The notes beneath the pieces are model-generated. The model had not been told where the DNA came from. It made no database searches and saw only the letters and a list, made by a program, of their open reading frames with translations. This document shows, in pieces, positions 25,626 through 34,759 of a DNA stretch of 64,000 bases. Location: NCBI RefSeq assembly GCF_950023065.1, contig NC_088677.1:40192555-40256554 (forward strand), written 5' to 3'. The number at the start of each line of letters is the position of its first letter. Within the stretch, counting starts at the first letter, position 1. The position numbers were made by a program, and so were the translations under genes. The stretch comes from Planococcus citri. Taxonomy: Eukaryota; Arthropoda; Insecta; Hemiptera; Pseudococcidae.

Positions 25626-27419
25626 TAGTTTTTTTCATTTTTTCCTTCAATGACGTTTTTTTGCATTTTCGACTTTTTTGAGGGATTCTACAACAAGTGC
25701 ACGCGGCTAGAAGTAGAAATTATCAAAATAAATAAAAGATTGAACATTAATTTCGATTTTTGAATTTTGAAATAAGAAATTTTGGATCGTTTTTTTAATT
25801 TTTTACTATACGTAGGTGTAGGTACTAGGTACATACTATCTTTTCATTAGCGATTGGTAAGTACTTACGAAGTTCACTAAATTCAGTCTCAGATTTTTTC
25901 ATTTTTTCACCCTTTGCCGTCTGATGTTCTGATAATCTGATGGCAGTACCCCTCCCTCCCACCACCAAACAAAAAAACAGAACAGAAAAAATTGAATAAA
26001 TTTTGTCTTGATTAACTTGAGTTTATATACCTACCTATTAAGTCTATTAAGTATCTACCCGAATGAAATGTATAATATTATTAATATTGGTAATGTTATG
26101 TAGGTAGTTGTTTCAAATGTAATAAAAACCTAAAATAGACTAAAAAGAGATGAGAAAATTCGAATGAATTGAAATATCAAAAATCAAAACAAAATGAAAA
26201 ATTCATCGTAAGTTCGTAAGAACTAAGAACTAAGAAGATATAACAACGTGCAAAGTGAGAATTATTATTTTGATGTAAAATAGAAGAAAAACAGAATTTT
26301 CAATTTTTCAATGTATAAAAAGAAAAAATGACCCCGAATCACTTTCATTTTACAATCTGTGATCCAATTCACAAAATTGTGTACCATGCTGAATTGCTGA
26401 ACCCCGAGATGCGATGAGACTTGAAATCAAATTTTAATAAGTAGGTACTTTTCTATTCGATTTCTAACTAATGGCATTACGCACGAAACATCCTAAAAAC
26501 AAATACGAATGAAAAAAGAATTCTTTAAGTACGATGAATAAAGGAAATAACGCGATTCATTGGAAAATAATAAGTGGCATGTGTAAAGAAATCCATGAAA
26601 TCCCGCTGTGTGGAGACTTGTTACGCTTACGCATATTAACGTATTACAGAAAGTATGTTATGTTGTTCAGATACACACACATTTACAAAAAATATCCCAT
26701 CAATAGCTGACCCACACAACCCTCTTCGCTCTTTTTCAGTGTGAAACGAAGACGAACCATACAGTCCACTATACCATTCAGGACGCATTTTTTCAGAAGA
26801 TTTACGAGTGAACCTTATGCTAGAGTGATGTCAATTTCTCCGCGAACCAGTTTAGTATATCTACAGTCTACACAAAGATCCTAGGGTCCTACGGAAGTGC
26901 TTTCACCCTCTTAACACCACTCAATGTGCGGCATTTTCTTCTACTTCATGTTCAAATAAAACAAAACTAGCGATATATATGGCAATAACTCAAGATTTCT
27001 TCACTATACCAGTATACCAATATCAAAGTTGAATTTTCAAAATTTTCATAGGTACTCTATGGGTTTCCGAGAATACATTCAAAGTGAACAGATAAAACGT
27101 ATTTTTTTTTAAATCATCTCCTGCTTACATTCATTGCTCATTGGGTAGGTAGGTACCTATCTATAGGTGTCTTTTAAGAGCGCATTTTCACCTCTGTTTC
27201 GTACATTTATACGCTCGTTTTGGCCTCCAAATCGGAGGCAAAAACGTCAACCTTCCAACCCTATTTGACCCCTCTCCAGGGTCAAAAAAAAGTGTGTTTT
27301 TTTTGCTATTTTACGTGTTCTTCAATTTTTCAGACTGCCTATTTTTTCATGCCTACCCAAGTTGATAGGAAGTAGGCAGACGAAAGTAGATAATTAACTT
27401 TTGAAAATTCTGTATTCCA

Positions 27420-28930
27420 CCAGTACTCGGCATGCTAAACAACTGTTGTCATTACAGTTTTTCGATTTAATCAGTCTTTTTCTTAAAATTATGCAAAAAA
27501 ATATTGAAAAAAATCAAAATTGATGTTTTTTAGAGTACAGGTTATTTCTAAAAAATCAATAATGATTGATTTTGGCCTAATTTGAGGTCGCTGAACTTAA
27601 ATTTCAATTCTATAGCACCCCCAAAAATCAAACCAGCACCTATGAAATCTTCTCTAACTTTCACCCCCCCCCCCCCCTGTTTAAAAAAATAAACTTTTAA
27701 CTTGCGTCTTTAGTACTTGACACGCTGAATAACTTTTATTATTACACATTTTTCGATTCAATCAACAGTTGCCTCAAAATAGAGCAAAAAAGGAATTTTG
27801 AAAAATCCAAAATTGATCAGTTTTGAGCGAAATATTATACGAAATAATTAAAAATAAAATGGGTTTCCTACTAAATCGAGACTCCTGAACTCGAATTTGG
27901 ACTCTATTCCAGCCTAAATATGACCAAGGTACCCCCCTCATCATGTTCGTTGTTAAATCAACCCTTACTTTCCTGAAACCAATTTTTTTGAAAAAAAATT
28001 TCACAGCTGCGTCAATAGTGCCATGGCACAATTACATACCGAATTTCAGTTAAATCTGACGATAATAACCCAAGAAAATTGTTTTTTTCCCAGTTTTCTC
28101 TACATTTTTACGTCTTGAAATAAAACCCAGTATAGTTCATACACGACACCTAGATTTTTCTCGCTCATCCGAAAAACTGATGAAAAATGGGTTTTTTGAG
28201 TGTATTTTGGGCTCAAACCATTGGAACGAGCTGAAATTTTGTGCACACATGTGTTTATGCATTATTTATACAGCTGTGAAATGTTTTTACAAAAAATTAA
28301 TTTTAGGGGGAGTGGGGATTGATTTATCAACAAAATTGATGAGGGGGGTTGTTGGGTCATATTTGAGCTTGAATAGAGTTCAACTTCGAGTTCAGGAGTC
28401 TAGATTTGGTAAGAAACCTATCTTATTTTTGATTATTTCGTAATATCCCACCCACAACTGATCAATTTTGGATTTTTCAACTTTTTTTGCTCTATTTTGA
28501 GGCAACCGTTGATTGAATCGAAAAATGTGTAATAATAAAAGTTGTTCAAAGTGTCGAGCACTAAAGGAACATGGAGGTGTAAAATGTGAATTACCTACTT
28601 ACTTATTCCTACTTCAAATCAGGTTGGGTAGGGTGAAAGAGTAGGTAATTGATATTTGAAACAACAATATTCCGATTCTTATTGACAAACTGAAGAACTT
28701 TCGAAATTACCTTTTTTTCAATAAAAGTAGCCTTTTGCTTAAAATAGAGCAAAACAAATTTAAAAAAAAAATCAGAATTCGCCAATTCAGGGCAAAATTT
28801 TAAAAAGAGACTAGTTTTTCCCCAATTTGATGTCGCTGATTCGAAATTTGGGGTCTGCTTTGAATGGGTCTTTCAAAACTTTACCCTCCTTCCCTCAAAA
28901 TCTTTCTCCTCCAGTTTTTTTCTTAAGTTA
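27420..28930. repeat. Cluster of about 300-bp repeat units in mixed orientation, with a large inverted pair
   Basis: A unit containing CACGCTGAA, ATTACACATTTTTCGAT, CCTCAAAATAGAGCAAAAA and CCTGAACTCGAATTTG occurs at about 27,420-27,715 (diverged), 27,716-28,020 and 28,660-28,925 in one orientation, and at about 28,180-28,560 inverted. The inverted pair translates to matching peptides on opposite strands (NRVQxRVQESRF, KPILFLIIS), which simply reflects the shared DNA. A 12-base poly-C run lies near 27,666. A further copy flanks the hAT element at 31.8-32.4 kb. The origin is unknown: old mobile element or satellite. Confidence 0.6.
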
Positions 28931-29339
28931 GGTACTCGAATGCGAGTTGTACAATAGTTTTTTTTAATTTTTTTTATTCGAGTGAAAATAAATCAAAATG
29001 ACAAGAAAAAATTGAGTTTTGTATAGGGAGGGGGAGAGGTGGTAACTGAAAATTTTCTGACTGGTATGAGAAAAAAATACCTATTTTGCCGAGTAAAATA
29101 ACGAGTTTTTAAGATGTAATGACAATTTTGCCAGTTAATAAGTATGTACCTACCTATCTAAAGTTCATTGAAAAATTGTTTTTTTTCATTTTTGAATTTA
29201 CTGAAGTTTCAAACACAGATTGTTTTTTTTTTCCTTTTCAGTTTAGAGATAGGAATTGTGCCGTTCGAAGAAAGGGAAAAAGCTTTCAAAAATTTGGGGT
29301 TCGAGAGGTGAAAAATCAATGTTTTAAAAAATCTTGAAA

Positions 29340-29720
29340 ATGTAAAACAGACTCGAGTGAAGCGAGGACAAAAAGCTTGTTTCAAAAAGTAAAAAAACTA
29401 TGTTTTTTCAGGTGAAAAGTGCCGTTTTCGCCAAAATATTTCTTCAACGTTGAATAACAGATTTTTTGAAAGTTCAATTTGAAATGAATAACACAGGGGT
29501 CCAAACGAAGCGAGGGCAAAATCTTTCAAAAATTTGTTTTTTGTTATACCTATAAGAAATGACTTTTTTATGGTAGGATCTATTTTTCTGACTCTACAAT
29601 TTTAGAATTTGAATATTAGGTACTTACCTGAATAAAAGTTTCAATTTTGAAATTCTCGTAGATAAAAAAAAGCAAACAGGCCCGAGTAGAAGGAGGTCAA
29701 AAGCTCGTGAAAATTCGTGT
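29340..29720. repeat. Degenerate repeats with the core GAGTGAAGCGAGGxCAAAA
   Basis: Three related cores occur at about 29,352, 29,501 and 29,680 (ACTCGAGTGAAGCGAGGAC, CCAAACGAAGCGAGGGC, CCCGAGTAGAAGGAGGTC), each followed by CAAAA and then a run of TTTCAAAAATTTG type. Spacing is about 150-180 bp. No coding potential. Confidence 0.45.
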
Positions 29721-29869
29721 TTTAGAGAGAGAAAGTGAAACTAGACAGCTAAGCAAAGCTTAGCTGCAAAGTGTGCGTAGCTAGCTGCCTTTTCTACAGC
29801 TATAACCGTTATTACATCTAGGTAGTGCATAAGTGAATCAACCATGTCACAGTGATGAGAATTTTTGAA

Positions 29870-30560
29870 ACTCTCACTGCTTCAAAATAATAATTGTTTT
29901 TCAGTGTTTTCATATTTTCCAAATTACAATAGGTATTTCAGAATAATTTATAAGCTTGTATTGCTTCTAAATTAAGAAATTTCTAGTTGTTTTTCATAGT
30001 TTGCATTGTTTTAAAATTTACAAAATTTCAAATCGATTTCCCGAATTCCCCATCGCTACAATTTCATAAAGTTTTCAATAAATTTTCAGAATTTTGCATT
30101 GCTGCTGAGTTAGGAAATTTGCAATCAATTTTTAGAATTCACATTGCCTCTAAATAGTCAAATTTTGAATAATTTTTCAGAATTCTTATTGTCTTTAAAT
30201 TAAAAAATTTCAAATTCAATTTTCAAGTTCATATTGTTCACAAATTGTAAAACGTTTACTCAATTTTTGGAATTTACATTGCCTCCAATTTTTCAGAATT
30301 CTCATCTTGTTCATAAATATTACAATACTTATTTTATATAATTTTCAAGTTCACATTATCTGCAACTTACAGAACTTTTAATCAATTTTTGGAATTCTCA
30401 GCGTCTCTAAATACAAATTTTCATACTATTTTTTTTAGAATTTCCATTGTCTTCAAATTTATAAATTTTCAAACCAATTTTCAGAACTTGCTTTTTATTC
30501 TAAATTAAGAATTAAATCTTATAAAATATGTTAAGAATTTGAATTGCCTCTAAATTACAC
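29870..30560. repeat. Degenerate minisatellite, period about 60 bp
   Basis: Roughly a dozen diverged units share the order TTTTCAGAATT, CATTGCCTC, TAAATTAcAAA, TTTCAAATCAA. They are too diverged to count exactly by eye. No ORF. Confidence 0.5.
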
Positions 30561-31052
30561 AAAAAAAATATGGGTAATTTTTACAAAAAAATTTAACTAA
30601 ATACTGGTATTTAGCACAATTAAGTACCAGATCCCATTTAATAATTTTTACTGTAATCATTTAGTAAAAATTATCATGTTAATAAATTTTGCTATAGGTA
30701 CCTACCAATAGTAAAAATCATTTTGTTTTAATAATTTTTACTAAATCATGATAATAAAAATTTCATGTTTCAATTGTACAAAAATTAGTTTAATTACTCA
30801 TTTTGAAGTAATTTTTAAATTATAAGTAAAAAGTTAAAAATTATTCATGTCAAGGTAATTCTTACTATACTTATGGCTATAGGTAGATAGAAAATTAATG
30901 AAATGAATTTTTAGTTAGCAAATGATATCATAATTCATAACTCAATTTCAGCATTATTTTTGCCCCATTATCATGTACTACGTAGGTAGTAAACTCCAAA
31001 GCATTTACCTATCCGATTTTCCTATGAAAAATCTGTCACCTACCTACTTACC

Positions 31053-31133
31053 TCACGGGGATTCGAACCTGGGTCCCTAAATTTCCTATTCCTACCTACA
31101 TGCCCTATCCACTCAGCCACCACATCACTACGA
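31053..31133 (-). mobile_element. tRNA-derived SINE head (or tRNA pseudogene)
   Basis: On the minus strand an A box (TGGCTGAGTGG, 31,109-31,119) and a B box (GGTTCGAATCC, 31,059-31,069) are correctly ordered and spaced for an internal RNA polymerase III promoter. The arms do not give a clean tRNA cloverleaf, so a functional tRNA is unlikely. A SINE body would extend leftwards into the A/T-rich 30,580-31,050 stretch, which carries repeated AATAATTTTTACTAAAT words. The tRNA type is not certain; the long variable region would suit Ser or Leu. Confidence 0.5.
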
Positions 31134-31141
31134 GGGTTACG

Positions 31142-31358
31142 GCATTAAAATAATATGTTTGTTTGGTAAACACCCCACCAAGCCTCTCCCACTTGAAATA
31201 CACAGCTGGCAGACTGGGGGTGTAACAGGGTACAATGCAACGCAGCTGTTTATAAAATGATGAAAGGATAAGGCTGGGGGTATAGCAGGGTACAATGAGC
31301 GGCAGGTGGTTTACAAGTCCCCTTTCTCCTTTTTTAGGATTTAATGCATTAAAATAAT
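31142..31358. repeat. Segment flanked by a 13-bp direct repeat, containing a duplicated internal motif
   Basis: GCATTAAAATAAT occurs at about 31,143 and 31,345, as a target duplication would. The roughly 190-bp interior repeats the motif CTGGGGGTRTARCAGGGTACAATG twice about 60 bp apart. No poly-A tail or TIR is seen. It may be a small retroposed sequence. Confidence 0.35.
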
Positions 31359-31795
31359 GAACTAAAATTGCAATTACTCAGCAATTACCCATCCGAATTG
31401 AATGAAAATTAATCTATTCCCTCCGCCTTAATGATTCTCAAATGGTGTCCAATAGGTACAAAAAACGGTTGGATAGCTTAAGAGAACATTCAGTTCCAAT
31501 AAAATTTCATTTCTCAAAGCGAAACCAATAGTGTGCTACGCACACTAAAAAGTACATTTTTGGTTTAAGCATAGGGCCCCAGAGGCCCCTCGGTGTCTCG
31601 AGGTCTAGGCCCTGGCGATCGCATTATAAAGCAAATCATATCTCTGGTGTAAGTTAGGTACTCTTACTCTCGTAATTTTTTTCAGTGTTTTTGAATTCAT
31701 AGAATGAATGCGTATTTCAGTAGATACCTAGGCCATATCTATTTAGCGTGTAAGTATAAAAGTTGTTCAGTGGGTCGAGTACTGGGACTTGTAGG

Positions 31796-32386
31796 TAGGG
31801 CAATTATTTTTATGATATCCCATATGTTTTCCTGCTACACCAGATACCGCATATCGCAATTTTCTTCACGTTTCATGCAATTTCAAGACGAATGGTGAAA
31901 TTTTATAGCGCATATTTTCGCATATTTTGGGGGAAAATGCATAAAAACGCTTATTTTAGTTAAAAAAACGTCAAAATTTAGCTTATTTTGAGCTTTTTTC
32001 AGGTCGTTAAAGCTTTTTTGAGAAAAAAACGGCAAAAATCAGTCAACAAAATAGTGGAAAACAAAAAAATTTAACATTTTTGATATTAAAAAAAAAAAAA
32101 AAAAAAAATTAGATGTTTTTATTTGTGACTTTAAATGTATGATCGATGATACAATGAATTTTTATTGAAAAAAAATAATATTTGACGTTTCCTTTCTATT
32201 TTCTTATGTTTTTTGATATTGCACTGAAAATACGAACATTTTGACACCCATGATGGTGCACTTTTATTGCACTTATTTAAGCTTTTTTCAGGTTTTTAGC
32301 GCATATAAATGCTTTTTTTCCAGATTTTTACAGCATATTATAAGCGCTTTTTTTGGTGTTTTTAGCGCATAAAAATAATTGCCCTA
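31796..32386. mobile_element. hAT-type MITE inserted into a repeat copy
   Basis: The TIRs are TAGGGCAATTATTTTTATG at both ends, and an exact 8-bp duplication CTTGTAGG (31,788-31,795 and 32,387-32,394) flanks them. The 591-bp interior has repeated GCATATTTT/GCTTATTTT/AGCGCATA words and a poly-A run, with no ORF. The flanks on either side join up to give one copy of the 27.4-28.9 kb repeat unit, so the MITE is younger than that repeat. Confidence 0.85.
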
Positions 32387-32394
32387 CTTGTAGG

Positions 32395-32630
32395 TTTAGA
32401 ATGTGAATGTGAATTGCCTACTTATTTATTCTTACTTCCTATCAACTTGGGTAGGATGGAAGGGGAAATGATAAAAATTTTTAAACAAAGATATCCCGAT
32501 TCTGCTCGACACGCTGAACAACAAACTTTTATTATTACACATTTTTCGATCCAATCAATGGTTGCCTCAAAATAGAGCAAAAAAGGAATTTTGAAAAATC
32601 CAAAATTTATCAGTTTTGAGTGCGACTTTA
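32395..32630. repeat. Right part of the copy of the 27.4-28.9 kb repeat family
   Basis: It matches CTTACTTCCTATCAACTTGGGTAGG-type and ATTACACATTTTTCGAT/CCTCAAAATAGAGCAAAAA words of the other copies. The left part of this copy lies at about 31,755-31,787, across the hAT MITE. Confidence 0.5.
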
Positions 32631-32941
32631 CGAGCCAAGTTCGTTGTTATACGAGTCCTTAGGGGGGTGCTTGCTTTATATTTCGAGTGGAATGGTACCT
32701 ACTTAATTTTTAAAAAATTGTATAGATACATTGTAATCTCCTCTGTTCTTTACCTTATTCGTAGGCTTAGGATACCTGCCCGGGTGTCTCTGTCTACTGT
32801 ATACGTTTGTGGAATCGGGCGCTGCTTTTAAAAGTGGCTATGCATACTTATGTAGGTACTAGGTACACATACTATTTTTCAAGTTTTTTTGCAACCTTCG
32901 ACAAAATCAATCAGATGTACGTATCTATAAACCTGTGGTAA

Positions 32942-33409
32942 TGTAAATATAATGATATTAAGTACCACTAGACGATACTGCATAAGCTGAATACTCTGAG
33001 AATATTACTTACCCCGGCAAAAGGCTATACCAATTATATCACACAATAAGTAAAATGTAGTCACGTGTAAGACACTATGTATTAAACGTAAAAGAATAAA
33101 CACAATTAAATACCTTTGAAGAAGGTTTTTAGTATCAACACGATACTTTACACTTAACACTAATTACTTATAATTAAACACAATTAAAACTAATATAATA
33201 CGCTTTCTTGCCAATTATGGCTATGATACACCACCGAGATTATACCGCGTCGACACGTCCGATCACTACGTACCTCAACAATATAACAATCGGCCGCAGC
33301 GCCGCTCCGTGGGCTTGTAGCCCTGTGTCGCGACGCGTGATCAGTGTTACCAACACATATACTTAACCCTATATAACCCTTACAGGTCCGGCATATCTCC
33401 CCTCTATCA
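32942..33409 (-). repeat. 3' LTR of the retrotransposon (468 bp)
   Basis: In element orientation it begins TGATAGAGGGGAGATATG and ends in TTTACA, giving the usual TG...CA ends. It differs from the other LTR at one base seen (A at 32,961 against T at 50,966). On the minus strand the preceding bases (CGAAGGGGCATA) form only a short polypurine-like tract. Confidence 0.95.
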
Positions 33410-34759
33410 TATGCCCCTTCGTGGCTTTACTCAATGAGTATAACCAGTCGTGGAAAGCACGGATAAGAGAGAGAAAGATATGTCGAAGCTGTAAGGCTGG
33501 TCCCTGTGGGAGCAGTCTCTGCCCCTCGTGGTGTTCCACTGTGGGAAATTCGAGGCAGAGTAAATCCAAATTTAGCCCACTGTGCGCGTAGCAATACCCC
33601 CAAAGCTCCCCTTCGCGACCCTGCACCACCCGCTGTCGCATCCGAAGATACGAGCAGCGAATAAGGACAGAATACGCGAAGTTGAAAACATCGGGTAAGT
33701 ATGTACTATCTAGCGACAGAATACAAAAATAAAGACTTTTTCCCTATTCTAATTAATTTTTTCAAACTCCCGAATCGAAATGGATAGACCAGACAAAGTC
33801 GAAGAAGCGAACTGAAAGTTGGATGCTGTGCATCAAAGTTGAAGGTACTTGTCGTCTACCTGTGGTAGTGAGTCGTGTCGAAACTCGAGTGTGAAAAAAT
33901 TACGAAAAACTTAGAACTTCTAAAAATTTACAAAAAGTTTACAAAATACAATAGAAAATAGGACTGTATCGATGCGTCGAGAATACAAATCTTAAAAATA
34001 AAACAACTGTCCAAAAATACGCATCGTAAAAACAAATTTGTCAAATCTTACAAAATAAAACTAAATCTAATCAGTCCTTTCGAAAATAAAAATCTTATAG
34101 ATAAACAAAAATTAATCAGTCTGTGACCGAATAAACTTACATGTAATCAAATTACAACAATCATCAAAATAATCAATCGAAAACAATGTATTATCGAACC
34201 AAAATACAGATGATTATCGTCGGATGATAAAATTGACTTCTTCGAATACAGATAACGACGTTGAAATAAAACGTTGGCGGAATGTTACCTCGCCTTGGTT
34301 GCGATGATGCCAAGTCAGTGGCGACTACGATGGTACTTCGACGATTGCTGTTGAAAAATTTTGATTAATAAAGTACCCTGTGGGTAGTTATTACAAAATG
34401 TCGATTTCTTTCGCTGTGCGAATAGATAAGAAAGTAGTTCGACTCATTTTTTGAAATTTTACGTTAGTCCACTCGATTTTGAAAAATTAAACAAAGTTCA
34501 AAACTATAAAAAATAAATAAGACTTCGAGTGGAAGATTTTTTAATGAAAATTCTGGTGAAATTGGTCCCTAGGTTCAAACCTTTTTTGAATTTATCAGTA
34601 TCTACTTTTATTCGGATAGGTACCTACAATTTGGAAGTTGAAATTATTATTTCAAAAATGGCCAAAATTTCTATCTTTTCTGAGTCGTACGTAGTTGTTA
34701 ATTTTCACCAGATTTTATGTATTAGACTGTGTCTAAGTCGTGTTTACGATTGTATCGTA
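33410..34759 (-). other. Non-coding stretch between the last ORF and the 3' LTR
   Basis: About 1.35 kb without a credible frame on the sense strand. An open frame at 33,369-33,641 runs into the LTR and is not believed. The sequence is A-rich on the plus strand (33,890-34,140). It may hold the polypurine tract and 3' untranslated signals. Confidence 0.6.

Larger units (their letters stand above)
22221..27419. other. Repeat-bearing intergenic DNA without genes
   Basis: No credible ORF or exon was seen. Repeats inside it are listed separately. A sequence near 23,300-23,400 is a diverged inverted copy of one at about 16,900-17,010 (shared core GGTTAAAAATTCCG, AGTTATGGGTT versus ACTTATGGGTT). The rest is AT-rich filler with GTAGGTA words. 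Confidence 0.5.

Noticed and set aside
27774..28443. Two similar peptides on opposite strands (RVQESRF, KPILFLIIS) that might suggest a duplicated gene
   Set aside because: The similarity is explained by an inverted DNA repeat; frames are short, lack start context and are diverged in other copies.
31053..31133. Functional tRNA gene
   Set aside because: A and B boxes are good, but acceptor and anticodon arms do not pair cleanly.
33369..33641. 90-codon open frame overlapping the 3' LTR on the minus strand
   Set aside because: It runs across the LTR boundary, has no family features, and the identical LTR at the other end has no such continuation.
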